Shown here piece after piece: positions 1 through 15,671 of a stretch of DNA of 27,500 nt. Position numbers and translations under genes: made by a program. The notes under the pieces are model-generated. The model had not been told where the DNA came from, searched no databases, and was given only the letters and a program-made list of their open reading frames with translations. The stretch is from Botryococcus braunii (lineage: Eukaryota > Chlorophyta > Trebouxiophyceae): positions 222,434 through 249,933 of the forward strand of contig KV908423.1 of the NCBI GenBank assembly GCA_002005505.1, given 5' to 3'. The first letter of the stretch is position 1, and each line of letters begins with the position of its first letter.

Positions 1-64
1 ATCTGTCAAGAAGGGTGCACAAGATATCTTGCTGTTTTGAACCACTGTGAGCGTGCGCACACAC

Positions 65-177
<113 letters not shown>

Positions 178-600
178 TTGATTTTATGTTTGGTGCGCAA
201 ACTTATGAGGTACAACAACCTGCTTGAAGGCCTGCTTGCCAAGGAACAGTTGCTTGACAGGGAGAGACGTTTCCTGGTGCGAAGGAGCCCTATGTCTGCG
301 GGCCACTTCTCTTGCAGGACAATGAACCACGTGCCGACTGTTAATTAATGTTGCACGCGAGTAACAACGTTGCATGCGAGTGAAGGGCCTCTTGAGCCTC
401 ACCCTGAAGCACCGCATTCCTCAAGTGTCATTAAGGGCGAAGCAGGACTACAATTTCCATGGGCGAGTGATCAGGACGGGGCACCATCATCTAGGATAAA
501 AACTACAGCAAAAGTTTGTTTAAAAGGCGAAAAGTACGTCAGAAAGCACAGCCAATATTACGATCAAAGGCAAAGCAAAAAGTACAGAGACTGATATGTT

Positions 601-3776
<3,176 letters not shown>

Positions 3777-4217
3777 GATGATTGCTGAGCAACAGCAAAT
3801 AGCTTTACATAGCTGAAATGTCGTATTCTCTCGGTGCTGCAGAGGAGACAGGGAAACCCCGGAAGTACCAGGACAGAGCCACACAGATGATTGTTTGAAA
3901 CAATGGCCTTTAGCCGACAGCAGAGCAAGAAACACCGTTCAAAGTTTTCTAACATTCACCAACAGAGAGGGACGTGGAATCTGACGCAAGGCTTGCAACA
4001 TTTGGACATCTTGATCGGACATCCCACAACTGCCAATGTGCCGCGCATGATCCCTAATCTCAGAACGTTGAGCTCTGTAGGGGGATATTGGTCATGGGAT
4101 GATCCGACCAGCACCGATACTGGAAACAACCTATAGGAACGTAATATAACACTTTCGATTATGCAGCTTGATTGTAAGGAACTATTGTGTAGCTTGATTT
4201 TTTAGAAGTGAAGTGGT

Positions 4218-5174
4218 ATGTCGGGGATCCTAAGGTTTACTGGGATCGTGTTGGGTGCTGGAGCTGCCACTTGGCTGGCAACGGTAAGTAGTGAAGTAAA
4301 GTTTTATGTCCTTTCTAAGTCTTCGGAACAAGCCGCATCTCTTTGTCCATCCACGCCTCATAAGGTCTAACATGTCGGTCTATCTTGATATTTATAATTT
4401 CCAACACGTTCAAAGATATATTGTGTAAGTTTAATCCTGTACTAAGTTTGATTTGGTATTTAACAGACATACCCCGCTGTATATCAAGCTGAAAGCGAAC
4501 GTGCACGAAAGCAGCGACAGTTCAAGGAGGAGCAGTCAAAAGTAAATAAACTACAGAACGAACTTCAAGCCTTGGAAGGGAAAATAGATGTATTGACTAA
4601 AGAGTTGGAAAATGAAGGCAAGGTAAGTTGAGGTATCGTTCAGTTGAACTTATGAGGTGTTCCAACCTCACCCCACAGTTGTCCTAATGTGAACCGCCAT
4701 CTGAGGCTTGCCTTGGTAGTCCTAAGGAGCTTTTAGAATGATATGGGAGTAAGATATGTGCAAGCTATGTGTACTTTTTAGGCTGTGACCAGCATCAGAC
4801 GGTTTCCTCACACACCCAGCAAGGGTGACTTGTGCTCACAAGGGTGCATTTAAGGCCAGCCTAATAAGCTTGTTGAGAGACATGAATGAAAAATGATTGG
4901 GCGCCAGCTCCCGACCAATCAACTGGCAAAGGCCATCAAATCGGTTATTGAATAGCACGACTCTGCCATGCGCAGGAGTTGAGCGAAATCAACAAGCAAG
5001 CTGCTGATGCAAAAGCAAAGCTTGACGCACTGCAGGCCCTTCAGTAAGTAATTCTTTCAGCCCGGAAGCAAGCCATAGAAATGCCCTCTCCTCCCCCGAC
5101 CCCGTGTCGGCCCAACAAGAAGAACAAAAGCCGTGGTGAAACGCACGCGTGCACACACGCACGCACACACACAC

Positions 5175-5257
<83 letters not shown>

Positions 5258-8200
5258 CCCCACCCCTGCAAGCTGCTCCTAAATGGCTCAAGTCAGAGGC
5301 ACAGTGCTGCTGAGCCTTGTATGTTTGCGTTCCATTACCTAGGGGCCAACAGGCTGGGTTGCAACACTGGGATGGCTGGAAAGAATTAGAGGCATGCCTT
5401 ATCGTGTCATACTAACGCATGAGCATGATAAAGTTATTCTTAAATGCGCACATGATGAAAGACTTGATGGATACGACCTTCCAGAAACTCGACACAGAGA
5501 GCATCTTCCTGAGATGGTTACTGCTCCTAGGTCCTGTGGCGGGCTGGGTGACATGGGAGGGGAAGCAGGATTGGTGTGGGAAAGAGATTTGGCTTTGGTT
5601 TCTACGACCAATGTCATGCCTGTTACCCGGGTGTCAAACTCATCTCCCTTTCCCTATGCCCCACCCCCACGTGTCAAACTCATCTCCCTTTTCCTGTGCC
5701 CGGGACCCATGTGTCTAACTCATCTCCCTTTTCCTATGCCTCGGACCCACGTGTCTAATTCATCTCCCTTTTCCTATGCCCCCCACCCACGTGTCAAACT
5801 CATCTTCCTTTTCCGATGTCACGCAGCCCCGTGTCAAACTCATTTTCCTTTTCCTATGGCCTGCACCCACGTGTTAAAAACTCATTTGACAAGCTGGGAT
5901 CGCGGGTCAGGGCCGAGAAGATACGCGCCTTTGAGGAGTCCAGAAAGGCCCGGATACAGGCGGAGGCTCGAGTGCAGCCCTTGAAGGAGGAGTGGAGCAG
6001 AGGCAGCGTCCTGATACAGGTGCGCTACCCTGTTGCGTGTGTGCGCTTTGGTACATTTACGGTACCCTCTTGCGTGTGTGCGGTTTGGTACATTTACAGT
6101 CCCCTGTTGCTTGTGTACGGTCTTGTACATTTACAGTACCCCGTTGCTTGTGTGCGGTCTGGTACATTTACGGTCCCCTGTTGCTTGTGTGCGGTTTGGT
6201 ACAGTTACGGTACCCTGTTGCCTGTGTGCGGTCTGGTACAGTTACGGTCCCCTGTTGCTTGTGTGCGGTTTGGTACAGTTACGGTCCCCTGTTGCTTGTG
6301 TGCGGTTTGGTACAGTTACGGTACCCTGTTGCTTGTGCGCGGTTTGGTACAGTTACGGTACCCTGTCGCCTGTGTGCGGTTTGGTACAGTTACGGTACCC
6401 TGTTGCCTGTGTGCGGTTTGGTACAGTTACGGTACCCTGTTGCTTGTGCGCGGTTTGGTACAGTTACGGTACCCTGTCGCCTGTGTGCGGTTTGGTACAG
6501 TTACGGTACCCTGTTGCTTGTGCGCGGTTTGGTACAGTTACGGTACCCTGTTGCCTGTGTGCGGTTTGGTACAGTTACGGTACCCTGTTGCTTGTGTGCG
6601 GTTTGGTACAGTTACGGTACCCTGTTGCTTGTGTGCGGTCTGGTACAGTTACGGTACCCTGTTGCTTGTGTGCGGTTTGGTACAGTTACGGTACCCTGTT
6701 GCCTGTGTGCGGTCTGGTACAGTTACGGTCCCCTGTTGCTTGTGTGCGGTTTGGTACAGTTACGGTACCCTGTTGCTTGTGCGCGGTTTGGTACAGTTAC
6801 GGTACCCTGTCGCCTGTGTGCGGTTTGGTACAGTTACGGTACCCTGTTGCTTGTGCGCGGTTTGGTACAGTTACGGTACCCTGTTGCCTGTGTGCGGTTT
6901 GGTACAGTTACGGTACCCTGTTGCTTGTGTGCGGTTTGGTACAGTTACGGTACCCTGTTGCTTGTGTGCGGTCTGGTACAGTTACGGTACCCTGTTGCTT
7001 GTGTGCGGTTTGGTACAGTTACGGTACCCTGTTGCCTGTGTGCGGTCTGGTACAGTTACGGTCCCCTGTTGCTTGTGTGCGGTTTGGTACAGTTACGGTA
7101 CCCTGTTGCTTGTGTGCGGTTTGGTACAGTTACGGTACCCTGTTGCCTGTGTGCGGTTTGGTACAGTTACGGTACCCTGTTGCTTGTGCGCGGTTTGGTA
7201 CAGTTACGGTACCCTGTCGCCTGTGTGCGGTTTGGTACAGTTACGGTACCCTGTTGCTTGTGCGCGGTTTGGTACAGTTACGGTACCCTGTTGCCTGTGT
7301 GCGGTTTGGTACAGTTACGGTACCCTGTTGCTTGTATGCGGTACCCTGTTGCTTGTGTTGGTTTTGGTACAGTTGCTTGTGTGCGTTCTCGTACAGTTGT
7401 GGTACCCTGTTGCTTGTGCACGTTCTGGTACAGGTGCGGTACCATGTTGCTTGTGTGCCTTTGAAGGTTAGATTCGGTGCAAGCTCTGGGAGTTGCGTGA
7501 TAGAGTGTGACACATGGCACATTCCATCGTACCTTTCCAGGATTTATAAGGATATACGCTTGCTTTTATTACGCATATGCTTGCTTTTGCTTTCATTGGC
7601 ACACCCACGCTTTCTACCACGTCACTCCCAAGAACTCTCAACTTTTCGAGACCAGAAAGGCAAATTTACGGTGCATTGAGTTCTTCGCTGCTTGGGTGAC
7701 TGTGCAACATGGGATGGCTGTATCCACTAGGGATGCTTCCCGTCTGGAACTCCATAAAGAGAGGGTGTATCTTTTGAAGGGGAAACTTGGTTTCAGTGAT
7801 CTCCGCCAGCAGCACTGAGGGGGCGAGTATGGAAGGTCATGCTGGTCTCGGCTCTCCTTGCACCTGTAGCCATTGAGACTAAGGGAATGTTGTCCTCATT
7901 GCTTCCTTCTTTTTCCTCATTGCTTCCTTCTTCTTCCTCATTGCTTCCTCCTTCTTCATCATTGCTTCCTTCTTTTTCCTTCTGCTTTCTTGCTTCCTCC
8001 TTCTTCATCATTGCTTCCTTCTTTTTCCTTCCTGCTTTCCAACATATCGCTAGTCATTTGCTTGTCCTTTCTCTTCCTCCTCCGCCACCTCTCCTCCTCC
8101 TCGTAGCCCTTTGTGTTGTGTGTGGTTGGGTTAAAGGGGGGGGGGGGTTGATTCACGGCTGCTGGGAACCTTCAAGTAGACTTTGGGTGTCTCGGTAGAC

Positions 8201-9035
8201 TCAGGGGGCTCGGTACAACCGTGAATATCGGAATTACATTGCCTGCCTGCCCACCTTGTACTGCTGCACAAGGTGGATCTTCGGGTATGGACGGTCTGGT
8301 TTAGATGAAAAGGGAAGCATTTCCTATTTTGGTTCAGGAATTAGTCATTTAGACAGGTGTGCAGGCCTGTTGATGTTGCACACCCCATTTCTGATTCCTG
8401 GACGCAAGAGCAGCAGACTGCACAGAGGATATTGCTGCAGCCAAGACAAGGCCTGTCTCTTTTGTGGCTGCAGTGTAAACCTTTAGTATTTGGCCCCTAG
8501 ATTCCGCGTCCCTGCATGATGGAATTGTGGTATGCGGTTAGTAAAGGCTTCACTCTTAATTCTAAACCTGGCGCAGAGAAGTTATCAAATGTGCAGGAAG
8601 GGGTATATGTATGCCCCCCTGTGAGCCTACCGGGTGGACTGTCCACCGTCCATTGTTCCTTCCCGGTCCACTCTTAAGGAAGAAGCAACCGAAGATTGAT
8701 AAGTAAACCATGTGTCATACATCTTGAAATGCAGAAAACCCCTGAGGGTGGCTCGGCCGTGCCGTAGCCGTCACTGTCCACCGTCCAGTTTGTTGGAAGG
8801 ACCTTTTGAGGACCACTGGGGTCCAGTTTGTCGGGGGACCTGTGGGCTCATGTGGCCGAGTAAGGGGCCACCTGGCATGCACCGCAACCGCTTGCCAGTT
8901 GTGAGGTTTTTAAAGTGTGGGAATGGGGTTGCAGAGTGTGCAGGAGGATCTGCAAGCTACACAAGCCAGGGTCCAAGCGGCCAGGGACCAGCTGAATCCG
9001 CTAAATAACCGCCTCATTAAGCAGCTCCTATCTAG
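4218..9035 (+). CDS. Membrane-anchored coiled-coil protein (unrecognised), 3' end unresolved
   Basis: I infer five exons from splice sites and agreeing phases: 4218-4283, 4467-4622, 4976-5043, 5911-6019 and 8935-9035. The donors are GTAAGT three times, then GTGCGC, then GTAATG. Exon 1 encodes a hydrophobic start (MSGILRFTGIVLGAGAATWL), probably a signal anchor or transmembrane helix. Exons 2-5 encode about 145 residues rich in Glu, Lys, Gln and Ala with heptad-like spacing, for example KVNKLQNELQALEGKIDVL and QARVQAARDQLNPLNNRL, so a coiled coil follows the anchor. Exon 4 could instead start at 5827, but that would add minisatellite-derived residues. Exon 5 ends in phase 2. A possible last exon after the CAG at 9253-9255, ending at TGA 9354-9356, is in frame but is not coiled-coil-like. 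I do not recognise the family; an organelle or ER membrane tether is only a guess. Introns 3 and 4 hold two minisatellites abutting exon 4. Confidence 0.65.
5165..5256. repeat. (CA)n microsatellite in intron 3 of the coiled-coil gene
   Basis: This is a nearly pure CA run of about 90 bp, lying about 120 bp downstream of the exon 3 donor. It opens artificial Thr-His and Cys-Val reading frames on both strands. Confidence 0.95.
5632..5880 (+). repeat. About 40-bp minisatellite, roughly 6 copies, at the 3' end of intron 3
   Basis: Tandem units read approximately GTGTCAAACTCATCTCCCTT followed by TTCCTATGCC and a C-rich stretch with CACC. They run to about 30 bp before the chosen exon 4 acceptor. 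Each unit contains a TCAAAC/CTAAC/CTAAT element followed by a long pyrimidine tract, which is the layout of a branch point plus polypyrimidine tract. One unit also holds ACGCAG, an alternative acceptor at 5826 in the correct phase. Confidence 0.85.
6011..7466 (+). repeat. 37-bp minisatellite, about 38 copies, starting on the exon 4 donor
   Basis: The consensus unit starts CGGTTTGGTACAGTTACGGT and continues ACCCTGTTGC(T/C)TGTGTG, 37 bp in all. The first unit overlaps the exon-intron junction itself (GATACAG|GTGCGCTACCC). Because 37 is not a multiple of 3 and the unit lacks stops in any frame, all three forward frames stay open for about 500 codons. These overlapping Cys/Val/Tyr-rich frames are artefacts, not three genes. 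Variants include an ATTTACGG form at the left edge, GCGC for GTGT, CGCC for TGCC, and diverged units after 7330. Confidence 0.95.
7890..8110. repeat. Pyrimidine-rich degenerate repeat
   Basis: Repeats of CATTGCTTCCTTCTTCTTCC-like units (about 18 bp) make a strongly pyrimidine-rich stretch within the long intron between 6020 and 8934 of the coiled-coil gene. The Glu/Ser-rich minus-strand frames here are artefacts. From about 7470 to 8934 I see no supported exon. Confidence 0.75.
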
Positions 9036-9150
9036 GTAATGTTACACCAGTGGGAAAGGTGCCGAAGCGGTATTGCCCAATCAGGACCCGCCACGTCACC
9101 TGCGTTGCTGAAGTGACCCAGTTTGAATCCAGAGAGCACCTGTGTGGTAG

Positions 9151-9171
9151 CAAATCTACTTTGTAGATTTG
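9151..9171. repeat. Short perfect inverted repeat
   Basis: CAAATCTAC, then TTT, then GTAGATTTG: a 9-bp stem with a 3-base loop. It contains a possible TAG acceptor. The significance is unclear. Confidence 0.8.
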
Positions 9172-9344
9172 CTGGGAGGCATGCTGCTTATGAGGGAGCT
9201 GCTTTTGCAGACACGCTGCATGCGGATGATAGGCCTCGATGGTCCTTGTCCTGCAGCCGGTCCGGCAGGAAACACGACTCACTTTGCTTTTTAGGGAAGT
9301 CGGGGCTGCTGCATTCAGGGAATTCCGAGCGCCTCAAGAAAAAT

Positions 9345-9536
9345 GCCTGCAGATGACTTCATTGTCATTTTAAAGATGTCGAGACAGTGCTTCCGCTGAC
9401 ATTGCATCTGCAGATGAATTCATTATCATTTTAAGATCTCGAGACAGTGCTGCCGCTGACATTGCATCTGCAGATGATTTCATTATCATTTTAGGATGTC
9501 GAGACAGTGCTGCCGCTGACATTGCATCTGCAGGAT
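9345..9536 (+). repeat. About 60-bp tandem repeat, three copies
   Basis: Three units begin CTGCAGATGA(C/A/T)TTCATT and end GCTGACATTGCAT. The joints read CTGACATTGCATCTGCAG|ATGA, which again looks like branch point plus acceptor. No exon can be proven here. From 9540 to 10255 there is an open 140-bp stretch ending at CTAGAG|GTTAGT (9739), but no recognisable product. Confidence 0.8.
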
Positions 9537-10255
9537 TTAAATTTAGAACTTAAGTATGACTGCAGGATGAGCCTGCTGTAGTCGTAACCTAGTTGTTCCA
9601 ATGAGCAGTCCAGTAGCGCAGAGCATGTGGCAGATAGTGTATGGTCCTAGACTGGAAGGAGCCAGGCCGAATTGTTTAAACTTGTTGGTGGGGTTATTGG
9701 GCAGAGGAGACCTTGCCGTAATAAAAAACCCACTAGAGGTTAGTCAAGCCTGAGTCCCATGTGTTGCATGTACTATCCAATTTATTTTGAGCGCACGGCA
9801 GCAGGATACATCCTGAAAGAGAGCTCGTCTGGCTGGATGCCTGGTGGCTTCAATTGTGTCACACAGGGTGGCCAAGACACATTGCCAATCATGACGTGTT
9901 TCCCCAACAACAAGGACACTCCATATCCTTGTTGCTGGAGAACAAGTCCTTGAATCGTCCTCGAGTCGTTTCCCTCAAGAGTTCACCGTATCAATATGAA
10001 CAGGTGTTGCCCTCGATCTATTTGGACTCACCTCTTAATGTATAATTCACCCCAACACGCTTTGCAAACCGAGAGAAATACGGGGACTCTGCCCACATGC
10101 GCTGCGAGCCCAGAGAGGTGCGAATACTGTGCCAGAGGGACATTTTCTAGTTGGCACATTGCCGTTGCTGAAGCTCCCGTTGCTCAAGCCAATTGGCATG
10201 GGCTGGTGCGGCTCAGGATTGTCTCGTGAACTTCCTTTCGAGGAGTCCCAGGGTC

Positions 10256-10429
10256 TTCTGTTGTCAAGCGTTGCCTTGGGACTTTCTAAGGCTTGACACT
10301 AGTGAAGAATCGCAAAGACTTTGCGATTCTCACCTAGTGTCAAGCCATGGGACTTTCCAAGTCTTGACTTTCTGAGGCTCCACTAATGTCAAGCCTTAGA
10401 AAGTCCCAAGGCAACCCTTGACAACAGAA
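10256..10429. repeat. Nested fold-back (inverted-repeat) element
   Basis: The outer arms 10256-10304 and 10381-10429 are 49 bp with two mismatches. Inside, 10290-10302 pairs with 10334-10346 (13 bp, perfect) and 10306-10317 pairs with 10319-10330 (AGAATCGCAAAG, 12 bp, 1-base loop). A third degenerate copy of the GGGACTTTC...CTTGAC block lies at 10349-10376. The inner hairpin shares its left arm with the outer one, so two mutually exclusive folds are possible. It could be a small fold-back transposon or a long hairpin RNA precursor. No target-site duplication is evident. Confidence 0.85.
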
Positions 10430-11475
10430 CTGGCAATTTGGGACCACCCCACCATTCAAGCCCAGCTGCTTAATCCCATGCTGCAGATTAAGGATTCCTC
10501 TTTGGTGTTTGTGCTTTCAGCCCATGCTGCACATAGAGGAGTTGCCTGTGGTAATTTGTTATTGATCACGATGCATGTTCACCAAGAATTCAGGACACCC
10601 TCCAAACGAACAAACATTGATCCAATAATTCACCTTTGCATTCCTTGAATTAGATATTGACTTCCTTTGGAGTGGTGGAATTGAGAGTGGGCCCTTCCAA
10701 TAAGTTGAGTAGCAATGTGGTGCCCACAAAGAGTAACAGCTCCCCTTGTGTGTGGTGTTAGATGTCTCAGTAACATTTTAGAGAGCTTATCATTTAGGAC
10801 ACCTGTAACCGCTTTTTAATCTCCCAAATTAAAGGTTGGAAATGGTCTTCTGTCGAGGGTACATGCCAATATGTGTTCAATTGCAGGGTCAAAATGTGCA
10901 TGACTGCAGGATATAGCAACCAACTACATGGCAACACATTAATAAACCGTCTTAGATTGGTACAACCCTCCCACAGCCCAGGTAACAATTAGAATTGTAT
11001 GACATGATTGCCACCTAAATTTGTTAGGAAGACTTGAACAGTCACGGTCAGCCCAGACTTAGCTGTTTGACTCTGTCTGGCATGACCTAGTTCATTGCAG
11101 AAGGCTTGGGAAATTTGGACCGTCACTTACACAGTTACTTGGTAGTTAAAACGTTGAAACCATTTCCTTCACATTATTCTGAGATTGCACGTTGTGTCCT
11201 TTGTGCACAGTTACTTCTGTGAGGGACTTCTCCAAATTCATAAGGAGAACCATCACAAAACCACTCTCGGTTGCAAGCTGCTCTATTTCAACCCAGTCTT
11301 AAAGCGGGCAAGAAAGACAATGATAAGTTAAGGCGAGCTCTCTTTGAACATACTCCAAATTCGAAAGCTTCCCAACAGTTTCAGCCCCTTGGAGTAGATT
11401 CTGCTTAATGTAGCAAAACGTACTCAACCGAAGGAAGCCAGCACTGATCATTGTAAGCAGACAATAAATTGCTTT
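10430..11475. other. No gene seen
   Basis: This region lies downstream of the fold-back element and of the convergent pyrophosphatase gene. A stretch of about 55 codons without ATG is open on the plus strand around 11165-11330, but it is not recognisable. The remainder is AT-balanced unique sequence. Confidence 0.5.
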
Positions 11476-13163
<1,688 letters not shown>

Positions 13164-13652
13164 TGTGGAAGTACGGCCTGCGGCGAGGGTGTGAAGTCTA
13201 GTGACAAGATGGACTCTTCAGTTTTGACTTGAGACCTCGAGGTGAATCACCGTCTCCCCCTCGGCTGGCAGGCCAAACTTCTCTCCTCCGCTGAGTTTGT
13301 TCCTTGTTCCTTAAAGCTGCTGGAGTTTGCCCACCCAACTAACCTTCAGCGGGCAGGAAATGACCACAAAGGGTCATGCTTAGTGCCTGCTACACCCACT
13401 GGGCAGGGTGCTGGCAACTCAATGAAGCAAAATCCTTGCAAATGACCCAAAGAAGAAATTGTCCCACCACAACCGCCAGTGCCTTGATGGCATGCTTTAG
13501 AAGGACAGGGAGCCTCCACAAGATGAAGGCATCCGTGTTTCCCTCCCGTCCGTGTTCTGTTGCTAATTCTCTTTCTTGTCTTCCGTTCAGTTCTCTTCTT
13601 GTGGCAATCCTTCCACATATCGTCAGCTGACCATATCTGGCACAGCACAGTT

Positions 13653-13898
13653 ATGTCAGATACAACATCACGTGAGCCTCCTACACCAACAGCCGATATC
13701 ATCATACATGGCGACGCACACGCTAACAAAGCATTAGCAGCCCGCGTTGGCCACCGGGACGTGAACCAAAGTCTATTACATGTGGGCTGCTGGTTGGAAA
13801 CTATTTGTGCTACGTCTAAGCTGCAATGCATAGTACCGTGCCGGTGTGAACATCAAGCAGCGTCAAACATGCATAAGAGGTCACGATCAAGGGCATAG
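13653..13898 (+). CDS. Possible small ORF, unrecognised
   Basis: An 82-codon frame starts MSDTTSREPPTPTADIIIHG and ends at TAG 13896-13898. Its first 50 residues have an ordinary composition, but no domain is recognised, and the opposite strand carries a 161-codon frame over the same bases. It lies upstream of the pyrophosphatase start and in the opposite direction. It may be chance. Confidence 0.15.
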   Translation: MSDTTSREPPTPTADIIIHGDAHANKALAARVGHRDVNQSLLHVGCWLETICATSKLQCIVPCRCEHQAASNMHKRSRSRA

Positions 13899-14076
13899 AC
13901 CGCAGCCGCAGTGGGCACCAGAGCTGTGAGGCAAAGTCTCGCCTATCTTCCTCACGGCTCTGTACATGCCTGCACGAGACCTCATTGATCAACACCATGT
14001 TGCAAGAGCTCTTAAACTACCCATGTCATCAGACAAGATCACTGTTACCAATTTGTACTGCTTGAATGCTGCCCTG

Positions 14077-14104
14077 GCAGTCCTAACTGGCCAGTTAGGA
14101 CTGC
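14077..14104. repeat. Perfect 28-bp palindrome
   Basis: The half-site GCAGTCCTAACTGG is followed immediately by its exact reverse complement with no spacer. It sits about 80 bp downstream of a possible terminal exon of the hypothetical minus-strand gene. It could be a dimeric protein-binding site or a cruciform/terminator-like hairpin. Confidence 0.9.
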
Positions 14105-14181
14105 AATGACCATATAATGAACGCATACAATGCATTGGATTGGACCATACTGGTCTGTTTTAGTTCTCATAGAGGAGGGAC

Positions 14182-14904
14182 CTAAGAGAACCCAGGGAAT
14201 TTCTTGATTGAGCTCCGAGAGCTTGTCCATGGGATCATGGCATCAGGACTCCCTTAGAAAATACCATTTGGTCCCAGATGCAATTTTGCACCAACGTACG
14301 TCATGAACCGTTTTCAACATCCAGTCAATGCAGTGCAAGCAAAGAACCCTTACACAATTCTTAAGTCCAGAGGAATGTCCCACAAACAAACGACACATGA
14401 ATGATTGATGTCACATGCCACACATTCATAACACTAATAACATTTATAATCAGAGTCAAGCCTATCCTAACCGCACACCCTGAATCCGGCATGCGTGTAC
14501 GCGGAAATAACATTTGCACAAGGGGTGTGAGTCCACTGCTACTCCCACTGCATTTTGGAGAGCCGGGCCCCACGCCTCAAGTCCAACACAATTTTGATGC
14601 CCATTACTTGATTTTCTTTCTCAAGCCTGGAGGCACAACGTGAACGTTGGTGGCGGGCGCAGTCATTTGCCACAGAAGATACTTATTCTTACCTTTTGAA
14701 GACTCGTTTTTGAAGACGAGGACTGATTTTCGCAATGGAGATGCGAGACTCCGCATTAACTCCTGGAGCTTAAGATGTGCATCGTTTCCATGATAACGAT
14801 AAGTGTGAAATTAAGGAAAGGCCAAGCAAGGGCCTTCACGGCCTTCTTTGCCAAATACTGTCTTCAAAACGCTTACCTCTTCGCTAGCGCGCGCCCGCGC
14901 GCGT

Positions 14905-14955
<51 letters not shown>

Positions 14956-15671
14956 CGCGCGCGCGCGCGCGAGGGCGTGTGCGCAGGGGCGCACACGCTC
15001 ACTCTTTCTTCAGGAACATCTTCATGAGCCCCAGCGCTAGCATGCGTGCCTGGGGATTGTTGACGACCCTGCTGGTTTGTATCACAGATTTATCCTGCTT
15101 CAATCCTCAGGCTGCTGGAAGCCTCTGGTTGCTGGTTCCCACATCCTGTTCCCAGTGCACAGCAAACCATACCCTCTGAACTTGCACAACTGCACAAGAG
15201 CTCCAGTTCTTGTAACAGCTCCTCATCTGATTCGGCCCTATCAGCTGACATGGAATATTTGGGATAACATGCCAATCACTGATCCTCAGAGGTAGAATGG
15301 GCAATCATCCCCAGGTCTATTGTATTTGCAGTGTATCATTGCATCTGGCAAGAGCTTGGTGCCACAAACAGAGGCTTTCCCCAACTCTTTACCAGGCCCA
15401 CAGAAATGCCATTAACCTCACTCTCTCAGCAGGGCAGAATGGTAGGTACATTTAATTCGACATTTCTGCTTATTTTCACTCAATACCAATCACGTGCTGA
15501 CATAATCCCCTGGACATGCTGCGCTAGTCACGCTGGCACACAGTGACCGCACAGACTCACCTACGTTCCACGACATATTGGGTGGAGTGACGTTTGCATG
15601 CAATGGCCTGGTTGAGACTGCTCCAGCAATTTCTATAACGGGGACTGCACTTGGAAGGATGACATGCCATG
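14182..15671 (-). CDS. Hypothetical gene, tentative exon chain
   Basis: Several minus-strand stretches look exonic. 15671-15561 reads WHVILPSAVPVIEIAGAV and ends in phase 1 at GTGAGT. A segment from 15244 continues in phase as ADRAESDEELLQELELL, with its 3' end unresolved. 15068-15003 reads VVNNPQARMLALGLMKMFLKK and ends in phase 2 at GTGAGC. A possible 7-base microexon lies at 14883-14877. 14768-14693 reads LQELMRSLASPLRKSVLVF and ends in phase 1 at GTAAGA. 14252-14182 ends in TAG. Most junctions keep phase, but the link between the second and third segments does not work with a good donor. The product is not recognised. A 98-codon frame at 16724-16428, divergent from OST5, could be an upstream exon. 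Treat it as a gene model to test. Confidence 0.33.
14884..14978. repeat. (CA)n flanked by GC alternation (potential Z-DNA)
   Basis: GCGCGCCCGCGCGCGTG, then (CA)n at 14905-14948, then (CG)n at 14954-14971. This is nearly continuous alternating purine-pyrimidine over about 90 bp, a pattern that favours left-handed Z-DNA. Confidence 0.85.

Noticed and set aside
5394..5540. Open stretch MPYRVILTHEHDKVILKC in intron 3 of the coiled-coil gene
   Set aside because: Its phases would fit a cassette exon, but the donor (GTCCTG) is poor and the residues do not continue the coiled coil. It is kept only as a remote possibility.
5816..7679. Three overlapping Cys/Val/Tyr-rich open frames of 490-551 codons
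   Set aside because: They are the three phases of one 37-bp intronic minisatellite whose unit has no stops. The period is not a multiple of 3, so all frames stay open.
9123..9356. 77-codon plus-strand ORF after the last coiled-coil exon
   Set aside because: Part of it could be a terminal exon in the correct phase, but the composition changes abruptly and no domain is visible, so it was not added to the gene.
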